Source: Brachypterus glaber (taxonomy: Eukaryota; Arthropoda; Insecta; Coleoptera; Kateretidae). Taken from it: a stretch of 64,000 nucleotides of DNA. Below the pieces are notes generated by a model. The model was not told the origin of the DNA. It was given only the letters and a program-made list of their open reading frames with translations, and searched no databases. The stretch lies in NCBI GenBank assembly GCA_958510825.1, contig OY294054.1, positions 14,397,390 through 14,461,389 on the forward strand. Direction: 5' to 3'. Made by a program: the position numbers and the translations under genes. Of the stretch, positions 9,289 through 19,621 are shown piece after piece (positions within the stretch are counted from its first letter, which is position 1; every line of letters starts with the position of its first letter).

Positions 9289-12200
9289 AGATTTTACAGG
9301 TAAATTTACATAAGTGCAGGGCGGCATCTGCTGCCCTGGGTGCATTTATAATAAAAAATAATATTGATATTATTCTGATTCAGGAACCCTGGGCGATCGA
9401 GGGGAAGATCAGAGGGATAGGGGCGATCGCAAGAGACTGGGCTACATACAACCCGGTGGTAAGCAACCCTCGTGCATGCATAATTGCAAAGAAAAATATT
9501 AATATATTGCCCTTATGGGATTTCTGTTGCAGGGACCTAGTGGCTGCAAAGATCAACTTGACATTGGAGGGAAAGGAGGAAGAAGCAATTCTGGGATCCA
9601 TCTACCTACCATACGATCAAGCAGGTGCCCCACCGACGGATGAGATGAGGCGCTTAGTAGCACACTGTGACAGTAGAAACCTGGAAATGCTACTCGGGTG
9701 CGATGCCAACGCGCACCACATCGTGTGGGGCAGCAGTGACATCAATAACCGAGGTGAGTCTCTACTTGAATTTCTTCTAGCTAATAATCTAGATGTTTTA
9801 AATCGCGGGAATGAACACACCTTTGTCACAGCAGTGAGAGGGGAAGTAATAGATATTACCGTGGCAACAAGGCACTTTAGCGATTTAGTGAAAAGGTGGC
9901 ATGTCTCAGATGAGCCGAGTTTATCGGATCATAGATACATACGCTATGACCTAGACACACAACACGAGGAAGCTCTAATGTACAGGAATCCCAAGAGAAC
10001 CGACTGGGCATCCTATGAAAGGGAACTAGATCGGGGCCTAAGGGAATGTCCTGGGGGAAGAATCACCAGTGTTGTGGACTTAGAGATTGCGAGCGACTCT
10101 CTACAGTCGGCGATAATATCAGCCTACGAGTCCAGCTGTCCACTAAAACCACGCAGGGTTTGTAAAAATGTTGAGTGGTGGAATGAGGAACTCTCAGAAA
10201 TGAGAAAGGACACGAGAAGGCTGTTTAACCGAGCTAAAAACACGGACGAATGGGAGATCTATAAAGCATCTCTCGCCCGATATAGCAAAGCTATCAAGAC
10301 CTCAAAGAGGGAATCCTGGAGGAAGTTCTGTCAGGGTATCGAAGATACACCTACATGTTCACGACTCCAAAGGGCCCTCCGAAAAGAAAAAGATTATAAC
10401 CTAGGATCTATAAAAACCGAATCAGGGGCCTACTCTGAAACGGCAGAAGAGACGCTAGAGGTTATGTTAAAAACTCACTTCCCAGGGTCTGAAAGGAACC
10501 GGGGTAATGAGAACAATAACATACAGACAGAAGGCTTAAGGAGGCCCACCAGGGCAGACTGGAAGCTTGCATCCAAAATAGTGGATGCTAAAAAGCTTAA
10601 ATGGGCCGTGAATTCATTCAAACCATTTAAGGCTGCTGGGAAGGATGGTGTGTTTCCTGCTTTGCTACAGAACGGGATAAGCGCACTAACTACACCAGTA
10701 GTTAATCTACTTAGGGCAAGTTTGGCCTTTGGATATATACCGAAGGGCTGGAGGAAGGTAAAGGTAATTTTTCTACCTAAACCTGGCAAGGCAACATATG
10801 CCGAAGCCAAGGCGTATCGACCGATAAGCCTAACGTCATTTCTCCTAGAAACATTAGAGAAACTGCTTGATAGATACATAAGGGACAAGGTCTTGAAAAC
10901 AAGACCCTTGCACAGGCTCCAGTATGCATATCAAGCAGGTAAATCCTGCGAACTAGCTATACACGAGCTAGCAAAAAGAGCAGAGAAGGCAATTAAAGAC
11001 AAAGGAATTTGTCTAGCTGCTCTATTGGACATAGAGGGGGCATTTGATAATACCTCATATGAATCAATAGAAAATGCACTCAATAGACATGGGGTACCAG
11101 ATACAATATGTAGATGGGTAATGACCATGCTGAAAAACAGAACTATTGAGGCATCACTCCAACAATCAATGATAGAAGTGCTGGTCGCGAAAGGATGTCC
11201 TCAAGGAGGGGCGTTATCGCCACTCCTATGGTGCCTCGTGGTGAACAGTCTTCTGGAGGAATTGGAGAGACATGGCTTCTATGCTCAGGGATATGCTGAT
11301 GATATAACGGTTCTCGTATGTGGCAAGTACGGCAAAACTGTATCAGAAGTGATGCAGGGAGCCCTAAAGGTCATAGAGAATTGGTGTAGAAGAGTGGGAC
11401 TGTCGGTAAACCCTACAAAAACCACACTTATTCCATTTACCAACAAAAGGAAACTCTTAATTGAGCCTCCAAGGTTATTTGGAACTAAGCTGAAGTTAGT
11501 GGGGCAAGCAAAATATCTAGGAGTAATCTTGGATAGCAAGTTGTCTTATAAACCCCATCTAACAGATAAAACCAACAAAGCTATTAGAGCACTATGGGCC
11601 TGTAGACGCATGTTTGGTAAAAACTGGGGAATTAAACCCGGAATGTTGCACTGGGTATACAATGTAATTGTAAAACCCATAGTGACATATGGGGCGTTAG
11701 TGTGGTGGCATAAAGCCAATTCCACTACTAACAGACTGATTCTAAGCAAGGCACAAAGACTTGCCTGCATCGGGATAGTGGGGGCAATGAGCACTACTCC
11801 CACCGCAGCACTAGAAGTCCTACTGGACCTACCTCCATTGCACTTGGTGGCAAAAACAGAGGCACTTATGGCAGCGTACAGACTAAGGATTAACGGCATG
11901 GGAGACCGCCATAGAGGGTTGGAACATACTAAAATCTTTGAGAACATTGACAATACAGATATACTATCCATGAAAACAGATAGGATCGCTATAGTCTATG
12001 ATTTCAGGCAACCGGCAAAGGCTGAGATACCTAGCCGGGATGCATGGAAAAATGGACTATACCCTAAACTACTAAAAGGTGAAACCTGGTACACAGATGG
12101 ATCCAAAATGAAAGAAGGGACCGGAGCAGGAATCCATGGACCGGGCAAAGAAATTAGCTTAAACCTGGGAACCAAGGCAACAGTTTTCCAAGCTGAAATC

Positions 12201-12905
12201 TATGCGATTTATGTCTGCGCACAAGAAATGACATCGGCGTCCTACACGGGTAGGACAGTAAATATCATTTCGGACAGCCAGGCAGCGATAAAGGCATTAG
12301 ACTCATATGCCTTTAGCTCAGAACTGGTATACGAATGCCACAACGAGCTATGTAAACTGGCTGAACATAACAAAGTAAATTTGATATGGGTTCCAGGACA
12401 TCAAGGTATAGATGGTAATGAGAAGGCAGACGACCTTGCGAGAAAGGGAAGTGAAGCTGTACTCACAGGACCAGAACCGTGCTGTGGGGTATCATATTCC
12501 ACGGCCAGACACGAGGTCAGGAGAATGTTGCGGGATGAACACCAGCAACACTGGATAGATGCTCCTAGAATGAGGCACTCCAAACTCTTCCTAGGAGGAC
12601 CTACCAAGAAAAGAACCAGCTTACTTCTAGGCATGTCCAGGAGTCAACTGAGAACAATAACGGGTATAATAACTGGACACTGCTTACTGAACAAGCACCG
12701 ACACGTAATGGGACAGATTACGAGCCCCGTGTGCAGGAGATGTGGGGAAGGGGATGAAGAACCCTACCACCTCATATGTGAATGTCCATCGCTAATAGGC
12801 CTAAGATGGAAGTACTTTGGGAACGACTCTCTGGAACCAAACGAGATCATGAACACTCCCCTGAAACCATACCTGGACTTTTTAAAAGAAACAGGGATGC
12901 TCTGA
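9282..12905 (+). CDS. LINE ORF2: endonuclease, reverse transcriptase and RNase H polyprotein
   Basis: An intact 1207-residue frame. Residues 1-220 form an apurinic-type endonuclease (QEPW with E35, GCDANAH with D141 and N143, SDH at 215-217). Residues about 440-760 are the reverse transcriptase: AAGKDGV, PISLTSFLLETLEKL, catalytic D583 in LLDIEGAFD, GCPQGGALSPLLW and YADD at 671-674. Residues about 930-1060 are RNase H with the full D939, E972, D998, D1050 set. A C-terminal zinc knuckle C1151-C1154-H1163-C1168 follows. The start ATG at 9282 lies inside ATGCTGA, overlapping the ORF1 stop, which fits translation by termination and restart. The enzyme would nick chromosomal DNA and copy its own RNA at the nick. 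No frameshift or catalytic loss is visible, so the insertion is probably young. Confidence 0.95.
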   Translation: MLKILQVNLHKCRAASAALGAFIIKNNIDIILIQEPWAIEGKIRGIGAIARDWATYNPVVSNPRACIIAKKNINILPLWDFCCRDLVAAKINLTLEGKEEEAILGSIYLPYDQAGAPPTDEMRRLVAHCDSRNLEMLLGCDANAHHIVWGSSDINNRGESLLEFLLANNLDVLNRGNEHTFVTAVRGEVIDITVATRHFSDLVKRWHVSDEPSLSDHRYIRYDLDTQHEEALMYRNPKRTDWASYERELDRGLRECPGGRITSVVDLEIASDSLQSAIISAYESSCPLKPRRVCKNVEWWNEELSEMRKDTRRLFNRAKNTDEWEIYKASLARYSKAIKTSKRESWRKFCQGIEDTPTCSRLQRALRKEKDYNLGSIKTESGAYSETAEETLEVMLKTHFPGSERNRGNENNNIQTEGLRRPTRADWKLASKIVDAKKLKWAVNSFKPFKAAGKDGVFPALLQNGISALTTPVVNLLRASLAFGYIPKGWRKVKVIFLPKPGKATYAEAKAYRPISLTSFLLETLEKLLDRYIRDKVLKTRPLHRLQYAYQAGKSCELAIHELAKRAEKAIKDKGICLAALLDIEGAFDNTSYESIENALNRHGVPDTICRWVMTMLKNRTIEASLQQSMIEVLVAKGCPQGGALSPLLWCLVVNSLLEELERHGFYAQGYADDITVLVCGKYGKTVSEVMQGALKVIENWCRRVGLSVNPTKTTLIPFTNKRKLLIEPPRLFGTKLKLVGQAKYLGVILDSKLSYKPHLTDKTNKAIRALWACRRMFGKNWGIKPGMLHWVYNVIVKPIVTYGALVWWHKANSTTNRLILSKAQRLACIGIVGAMSTTPTAALEVLLDLPPLHLVAKTEALMAAYRLRINGMGDRHRGLEHTKIFENIDNTDILSMKTDRIAIVYDFRQPAKAEIPSRDAWKNGLYPKLLKGETWYTDGSKMKEGTGAGIHGPGKEISLNLGTKATVFQAEIYAIYVCAQEMTSASYTGRTVNIISDSQAAIKALDSYAFSSELVYECHNELCKLAEHNKVNLIWVPGHQGIDGNEKADDLARKGSEAVLTGPEPCCGVSYSTARHEVRRMLRDEHQQHWIDAPRMRHSKLFLGGPTKKRTSLLLGMSRSQLRTITGIITGHCLLNKHRHVMGQITSPVCRRCGEGDEEPYHLICECPSLIGLRWKYFGNDSLEPNEIMNTPLKPYLDFLKETGML

Positions 12906-12993
12906 GGAGGTCTGTGCGGTAAACACAAAGGTCCCTAGGGACCAGGTGTTGAGGGCTATGAACCCCGCATTGAAACAACTAAACTAACTAAAC
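12906..12993 (+). other. LINE 3' untranslated region and short-repeat tail
   Basis: Eighty-eight bases follow the ORF2 stop. They include GGTCCCTAGGGACC, a perfect 14-base palindrome that can form a hairpin, and end in AACTAAACTAACTAAAC. No poly-A signal is evident. Confidence 0.7.
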
Positions 12994-13900
12994 TATCTAG
13001 GTACACTTATTTAAAAGAATTATTATGCTTTTAGACTAATTTTGATGCACAAGTTTTGCATACAATAAACATGTGCCAATAATAGGAGCTTAATATAATT
13101 TGGACACCTATTATGGGCACCGTGATAAAAAATTAAATTCTAAAGAAAAATTAGGTTTATAGAGAAAAATTAAGTGTCAAATCTATATAAGTAGATATGT
13201 ATTGAGGAAAAACTGTAAGTTTTTCATTAAACGCTGTTTAGAACGCATTTATTTGAAATAGGTTTTTAGCTAAAACTGTATCTTTTGTATAATAGCCCAC
13301 CCGCTTTAAAATACGGTTTTGGTTTGGACTTATATCAGATGTGGCAATACGTATGTATATTTAACCGTACAAGTAATAAATCTATTCAATTTTATTTTAT
13401 TGATTCCATTAATTTAGAATTTTAACTGGTTGACAATAATTGGAATAGGATTTTTACTAAAGAGGCTAATTATTGGCACCTGTGCCAATAATTACAATTT
13501 AGTTTAATTTTGTATACCAATTGTTGGCACCGTCGAAATTAAATAAAAATGTAAAGAAAAATAAAGTTTTTAAGGATAATTAATAAGTAGAATGCATATA
13601 CTTACTAAAATTATCGAGAAAAAATAGTTAGTCCGTCAATAAAAGTCTTTTACTAACCTTCTACTTAAAGCACTTCCTTAGAACAAACCTTAAAAATTCA
13701 CACTTACGTAGTTCACACGAAACTAGTAAGACTCTACTGCCCAGGAGGGAAAAATATGTTTTTCGCATTTAAAGTATAATATTTAGCAATATTGCCACTT
13801 CATGAAAAAAATAGTTAAATTAAGGTATCAATGGAGATTTTTTTTATATAAACGATAATATCACTCCAGTGCCAATAATTAGCGGAGTGCCAACGATTGG

Positions 13901-14580
13901 GGGTTTTACCCTAATCCATCTTTATTTTTCTTTAATTAATATTTTGCAAAATAAAATAAAAATAAAATCTTATATTTACTACAACAGTCCCATTTTTCAA
14001 GTAACTCAATAGGTATTATGTCTCATTAAAACTCTGAATTTTTTTTTGCGAATCGTTAGGAAAAATGCTTTTTAAGGAAAAACTGAGGAGAAAAAAATTG
14101 CAGAACAAGCCAAAGATATAATGCTTCGCATTCCATTGTATGTACTTTTTCTACGACTGCTTTAGAATGTAACCAAATACACACACTTTTCAAATACAGA
14201 ATGAATCCATTCTAGCTCTAGATACGGTATGAATATTTCGTATCAAGTGTTAGAATAAGCACCTGTAGTGCCATCTCTTGTTTATAAAAGTAAAGAAAAC
14301 TGTAGCAAAATTAGCAAAAAAAAAAAAAATATATAAAATAATTAAAAAAAGGCTTATAATCGACTTCACGTTAATTTTATTATTGAAAACAATTAGTGTG
14401 ACCGCGGTTTCGCTATAATAGATATAGCATCTACGGACTTAAATACATATAATGGGACATCTTTAACATTCTGGTCATAAATAACACTAAGGACATTACA
14501 CAATTAATAAATTAGGTTACAGATTAAAAATATGCATTTTCAGTGGCATGAATTAGGTTATGTTTACCGATTATATATAA
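13901..14580. other. AT-rich sequence with one hairpin motif copy
   Basis: A copy of the ATGCTTCGC hairpin motif lies at about 14104-14140. No gene is supported. Confidence 0.5.
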
Positions 14581-14589
14581 TAGCATTTC

Positions 14590-14795
14590 TTTGAACCAAA
14601 GTTAACGTTCTTGAATGAAGAGCACGGGTTTTTGAATGAAGATCCGCGCTCTAAATTGAAAGGCGATGATAATGGTTCAAAGAAATGATAGACTGAAACA
14701 ATTGAATATGGCTTTGGGCATAGTAAAAGACACGTGTCCTTGGTTCAAATAATCCTTTTTTTCTAGGTACTTAGATCAAGCGGTTAGAACTTGAA
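14590..14795 (+). repeat. Dispersed repeat, paired with 47165-47350
   Basis: Shared words in order include TTGAATGAAGAGCACGGG-like sequence (reverse-oriented pieces), AATATGGCTTTG and CTTGGTTCAAATAAT against CTTGGTCCAAGAAAT. Diverged and not coding. Confidence 0.5.
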
Positions 14796-14923
14796 TCAAT
14801 TAAATTTGTCTGAGTGAAATGTGTCAAATAATTCTGACATTTCCTTGGTCAAATTCTTAGTGAGTTTAGTAATAATAACTAAGTAAACCATCCATAAACA
14901 ATGTTTATTAAAAATACACATCT

Positions 14924-15898
14924 ATTACACAGGCCCACAAAAAAAAATTCTGAGTCTTGGATTCCAATATGATATTTCTATGTATTTTTTTCCGCTGAAA
15001 CTGAATCCGCAACCCGTTTAACCCCTACACGTCAGGATTTTGACATAACCTCAAAAAACACCCTAAAAACTACTGAAACCGCTAAAATCATACACTGTCA
15101 CCCCTCTGTCCCCAAAATGCTAATTCTCTAAACCCAGAACCCCATAATCCCCTAACCTCATAATACCATAGGTACCCCTAACCTCATTAAGTAGAAAAAT
15201 CTAGTTTAAGAAAACAGAACAAATTCTTCAGTTTTTTTTTTTGTGGAACATAGTCATAGGTAAGTAACTCTATAACCCCAAAATCCTCTAACACCATAAC
15301 CTCAAAATCCCTTCACTTCGTAACCCCATATACTATATTCCCTTAATCCCGTTACCCTATTCTGTGGAGAAGTCTGGTTAAAAAAATAATGAAGTGGACC
15401 TTGATTCATGACTTCACTCACAAAACTCTTATGATTTCGAGAACAGGACTTCTCCACAGAATAGGATGATGGGGTTAAGAGGTTATAATATATGGGTTTA
15501 CGGAGTGAAGGGGTTAGGAGGTGTGATTGGATTTTAGGGTTATACAGTTACTTATTCATAACTATGTTTTACAAGAAAATTTTCCGTAATTGTTCTGATT
15601 TCCAAAACCAGATTTTTCTACTTAATGAAGTTACGGGTTTTTGAGGTTATGGAGTAATGGTATTCCGAGGTTAGGGGATTATGGGGTTAAGAACTTACGA
15701 ATTTAGAGGAAGGGGTGAAAGTGGTATGGAGTAGATTATTTTAGCGGTTTCAGTAGTTTTTCGAGTGTTTTTTGAGGTTATGTCAAAATCCTGACGTGTA
15801 AGTATTAAACGGGTTACGGATTTGGTTTCAGCGGGAAAAAATACATAGGAATATCATATTGGAATCCAAGACTCACTTTTTTTTGTGGGCATGTGTTA
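14924..15898. mobile_element. Long inverted repeat (foldback) of about 975 bp
   Basis: Arms at 14924-15374 and 15447-15898 are near-mirror images separated by about 72 bases. The outer ends read CAGGCCCACAAAAAAAA and its complement, and the inner edges TCTGTGGAGAAGTC and GACTTCTCCACAGA. The arms carry repeated CCTAACC/ACCCCATAA words on one strand. No coding frame. Probably a foldback or MITE-type DNA element. Confidence 0.8.
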
Positions 15899-16313
15899 TG
15901 TATATAAGATCCAAATGTATATATTATAGGACGTTATATATGTTTTAAAATTCGTATAACTAAAAATTTTAAAATGAAAAAAATTTGAGATACGTCCTTT
16001 TTAAAGAGATTAGTCTATAAATAATACTCTTCAAGCTATAGAATGCGAAGACAATAACAAGGCGTAATTATTTATTTGGAAAAATTCTAATAACAAGAAA
16101 TTTATCATTGATATTTTTAATTCCGTATTTCCAGGAATATTATGCAAAAAAGATATAATTAGATTTAAAATTTATATTATGAACAGAAAAAAGTACAGGC
16201 AACGTAAACAAATCAATGACAGAAATTATGTATGTAAAAAAAATACAACATAAAGAATAAAAAAAGGGGAAGTCCATAAAATATGTTACGCTTTTTTGGT
16301 TATTTTTGCTATG

Positions 16314-16431
16314 TAGAAAAAATAGTATATTGTAGAGAAAGAGGAAAAGTGAAGCTTTTTTTTACTAGTCTGAAACTACAGACGAGTAAAACAAAGCACT
16401 TTTCCTCTGAGTGAAACATACTATTTTTTCT
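16314..16431. repeat. Inverted repeat with AGAAAAAATAGTAT arms
   Basis: Arms of about 35 bp (about 16314-16350 and 16397-16431) share AGAGGAAAAGTG and its complement. A further inverted match, GCTTGAAGAAAAAA, lies at about 16802, so a larger TIR element may span 16409-16829. Confidence 0.55.
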
Positions 16432-16985
16432 TCAAGCATTCTATATATATTTTTTAAATATTAATTTTTGCATTTAATTTATTTAGTAATAAAGTATGTT
16501 TTTTTTATTAAAATAGGCCAATAAAACCCTTTCGAAATAAACTTAAACCTTCCTTAGCTTATTTTAAAATTTTTTCGTAGTCTAAATCGTACACTTTTCG
16601 CGATTTCGATCGTAACTTGTCTAATGTAGCATTTGCAATTTCGGAGAGATTTGTAGGTGTATAAACCATATATTCTTCTTCAATCATTTTTAATCAATTT
16701 CACACAAGGTTTTTGCACAGAATCTCAAGTCAACCACCTGTTTACATAATAAACAAACAAGTTTGAAGTATGGCTGTCATATAATATGAACATTTTAGTA
16801 CGCTTGAAGAAAAAAACTATTTTGTATGCCCTACTTAGTTTTTACTTTTATATTTTAGAATTCTAAAATTAAAGTTATTGAAATACACTTTTTTTAAAGA
16901 AATCATTAGATGGAACTAAAAAAATGTTAAATACTACTAAAAAAAAACATTTTAAGAGTTATTTAGAGCACTTTAATTTTTTTTT
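16432..16985. other. AT-rich sequence, nothing clearly recognised
   Basis: No gene supported. It possibly lies within the weak TIR pair noted at 16409-16829. Confidence 0.4.
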
Positions 16986-17009
16986 GGGCGTCATGTTTCT
17001 ATAGACCCC

Positions 17010-17344
17010 CCTCTCACTCCTGTCATAAAATATCACAAACTCCTGGATACCCTTCCCTCATAGGCTTGACATACTTTATGAAAAATTATCAAAATTATGT
17101 AACAAACCTAAGTACTCATGACTATCATACAAGCAAGAAAAATAACATTAAAATAAACTTTATGAGACTAACGTCAAGCCGTAATGGCACAAATTATTAT
17201 GGGATTACCTACTATAATTCGCTACCAGAAAGCATTTTATCTTACGAAAAGTTTAAAATCAAAATAAAAAAAATTCTATTAGAAAAAGCTTTATATAGCC
17301 ATGAGGAATTTAAAAAAGAGGTGGGACTCCTCAAAGGAGACTAG
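17010..17344 (+). pseudogene. C-terminal remnant of a CR1/L2-like LINE reverse transcriptase
   Basis: A 92-codon open frame ends at 17344. It has the layout typical of the end of CR1/L2/Daphne-type LINE proteins: THDYHTSKKNN, then GTNYYGITYYNSLPES, then a basic FKIKIKKILLEKALYS helix. The same layout ends the 784-residue RT at 52535-54889 (HDYNTRGRDEL, KMYRKLPD). Nothing upstream encodes the RT core, so this is a heavily 5'-truncated copy. Its 3' UTR continues to about 18057, includes AATAAA near 18037 and ends in an ATTCT-repeat tail. The 3' UTR is split by the TIR element at 17458-17955. Confidence 0.75.
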
Positions 17345-18057
17345 AACGTTCTCAGGTCTGTTGGCTTGATTTGTCTGTCTTTGTCTTTAATATTTAAATC
17401 TACTTTAAGCCTAAATTGTGCACATTTTAAAATTCAAACTTATTTGTAATACATATACACGGTGTATTTGAAATAGGGTCGGAAATTTTAACTGATGATT
17501 CTACATCATAAAATATGACAAAAAGTTCCTATAAACATATGTCTAAAAATGCGTCATAAGGGAGCTACGCCCCTTTGAAAGTACCTTTTTTATGTATTTT
17601 GACCTGAGGAATCATATTTCAAAAATAAAATTGCAAAAAAGTTACACAGAAAAAAGTTTGGGACAAAAAACTGATAACCCCCCCCCCCGTTTTGCACACC
17701 ACTGGTTGAAATAAGTACATGAAAATAACACATAAAAACGGGCCTTGGTAGGATTAGTTGACGTGCAAAACCTCGTTGATATATCTCAAAGGGTCCCTGA
17801 GTTATTAAATAAAAACCGATTTTTTTAGCCACTTTCAGAGGGGCGTAGCTCCCTTATGACACATTTTTAGACATATGTTTATAGGAACTTTTTGTCATAT
17901 TTTATGATGTAGAATCATCAGTTAAAATTTCCGACCCTATTTCAAATACACCGTGTATAGGTTCATGTATAGTGCGCGTAACTATTTTTTAATCTAATTG
18001 TAACTATGACTTGTGTAAACTATCTGTAAAACACCAATAAAATCTTATTCTATTCTA
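17345..18057 (+). other. 3' UTR and ATTCT tail of the LINE remnant, split by a TIR element
   Basis: The 3' UTR is 17345-17455 plus 17958-18057. A poly-A signal precedes TTATTCTATTCTATTCTATT at about 18043-18062, a short tandem tail as used by many insect LINEs. Confidence 0.65.
17458..17955. mobile_element. CACGGTGTATTTG-family TIR element, short 498-bp form
   Basis: Long terminal inverted repeats of about 120 bp contain CACGGTGTATTTGAAATAG, ATGTCTAAAAATGCGTC and AAGGGAGCTACGCCC. TA flanks both ends (17456-17457, 17956-17957). Compared with the roughly 1.18-kb copies at 28484, 36815 and 50971, the middle is deleted. Confidence 0.9.
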
Positions 18058-18062
18058 TTCTA

Positions 18063-18570
18063 TTCTAAAACCCCAATATAAAAGAAAATATAAAAATATT
18101 TTCTAGAAAACAAAAAAATAAAAACAAAAAATAAACTCAAAAAAAAATTCGACTTTTTACAAAAATTATTGTCACAATAAAAATTTTTCAAGGAAAAAAA
18201 ATTGCCTCAATAAAATAATTTTAATCCCAGTCAGAAATATCGAAAAAGCCAAATATGGAACACACAGTATAAAGGAAACGCATATTTCGTTGACATATTT
18301 ATATTTAATAATGTCACCGAAAAAGTTAGTTGTCATAGAAGGGATCAAAATGGACTACCCAATGCCCCTAGGGAAATTATGCAACATGTTCGTCATCTGG
18401 AGGGAAAAAACTAAACTTTTAAAGATATATTAAAGAGGTTAAAGCCAAAATGACTAAAAGTTTTCCGCTTTTCTTACAATGTGAGAAAAATTAGAAATAA
18501 ATATAGTTATTAAACTCTTCTCAGTTCTTGGGTTAGAAAAGTATATTCAATTTTGACTTTGCATATACAT
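18063..18570. other. AT-rich sequence, nothing recognised
   Basis: Poly-A rich, with no supported gene, repeat or RNA. Confidence 0.5.
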
Positions 18571-18571
18571 A

Positions 18572-18629
<58 letters not shown>
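18572..18629 (+). repeat. AAT microsatellite
   Basis: About 19 uninterrupted AAT units. It forms the left neighbour of a Dong/R4-like LINE fragment. Confidence 0.95.
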
Positions 18630-18663
18630 TTTAGTTTATATATTTTAAGTTATTACAGAGTCG

Positions 18664-18711
18664 TGGAGAGCCCCAAATAAGCTCTAGGCTTGTGGTAGGG
18701 GCTCTCCACTA
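18664..18711 (+). other. Strong hairpin, GTGGAGAGCCCC stem
   Basis: GTGGAGAGCCCC is mirrored by GGGGCTCTCCAC about 23 bases later, a perfect 12-bp GC-rich stem in an AT-rich setting. It may be a structured 3' UTR fragment of a LINE, since AAT repeats lie on its left. Confidence 0.6.
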
Positions 18712-18904
18712 ATTTTGATAACAATAAAAAGATAAAATGGAATTTGGACAGTCTTCACAGCAAATTTTGAGAAGTCGTCAAGTTCTTTGGTGTTTTCCGA
18801 GGTGTTTTCTTACAATTCCTTACTGTGTAGATTAGGATCAAATCATTCTTGTAATTTTTCGAATCATTTACAATTATTTAACTTGAATTATTAAAAATTT
18901 AGAT

Positions 18905-19424
18905 TTTATACCAAATAATATAAAGTATAATTGACACATAATTGGAACTATGCATTCTCCACCCTAAGGCAAATACAAGCCAATAAGCCAGATATCGTCC
19001 TCCTCGACCACAATGCCAAAACAATGTTTGTTATTGAGTTCTCGGCCCCAGCCGAAAGAAACATTGTTTTGAAGGAGGAGGAAAAGCAGACAAAATATCA
19101 GGATCTTCTTTTTCAACTCCGCAGACTGTATAAAACTGGTGGTGCTTATTTTTGGATCCCTTGGTGGTATAAATGACAGCTTTCTCTCCAACCTCAAAAC
19201 CATACCGGCATGTCGTACCTCAGCCGAAATTCTGGCTGGTCGCATGCAGAAAGCAGTAATCCTTGGGTCTCTCAATTTACTCAGAGCACACGATAACCGC
19301 GGTTAACCGGTTAAGCGGTCACGGTAGAGGCTTACTCCACGGACGTGGAGAGCAGTTGCCGCAATTTCCCCGCACGTCGCCTCGGTCATCGGAGGACGAG
19401 GTGGACCTGTCGGGTTTTATTTTA
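18905..19424 (+). pseudogene. C-terminal fragment of a Dong/R4-like LINE (restriction-like endonuclease type)
   Basis: The open frame at 18931-19176 includes KPDIVLLDHNAKTMFVIEFS, which has the P-D then E spacing of a restriction-like endonuclease, followed by AERNIVLKEEEKQTKYQDLL. After a frame shift near 19130-19150 the homology continues as LGSLGGINDSFLSNLKTIP and LAGRMQKAVILGSLNLLRAH. That order is typical of the last part of R4/Dong-type single-ORF LINEs. GC-rich 3' UTR follows to about 19424, then an AAT array. The reverse transcriptase is absent. Dong-type elements are known to insert into TAA repeats, which fits the flanking arrays. Confidence 0.65.
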
Positions 19425-19556
<132 letters not shown>

Positions 19557-19621
19557 GACGTTTATTTATGCATTAAGATACACAAAAAGTATCTGATATA
19601 AAATTTTATTTAAAAATTAAA

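Larger units (their letters stand above)
8177..13002 (+). mobile_element. 5'-truncated non-LTR retrotransposon (LINE), LOA/R1-like group
   Basis: TATCTAGGT occurs at 8177-8185 and again at 12994-13002 as a 9-bp target-site duplication, so the inserted DNA is 8186-12993. GC content and codon use change sharply at the left edge. The element carries ORF1 and ORF2 in the same direction and ends in a short AACTA-type repeated tail (about 12972-12993) instead of poly-A. The left edge falls inside ORF1, so the promoter and the ORF1 start are missing, as is usual after incomplete reverse transcription. RNase H in ORF2 and the GCPQGG and YADD motifs suggest the LOA/R1/I assemblage. The exact clade is not settled. 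Confidence 0.9.
7686..13900. repeat. Host repeat block with many TTATTGGCAC motifs, split by a LINE
   Basis: With the LINE at 8177-13002 removed, about 1.4 kb remains. It contains at least nine copies of TTATTGGCAC or its reverse complement GTGCCAATAA, near 7689, 7880, 7901, 7923, 13073, 13111, 13471, 13482, 13521, 13869 and 13888, some degenerate. The outermost copies are inverted (AATTATTGGCACT on the left, its complement on the right), so it may itself be a TIR element. One pair forms a perfect 12-bp palindrome with a 2-bp spacer at 13468-13493. Confidence 0.55.
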
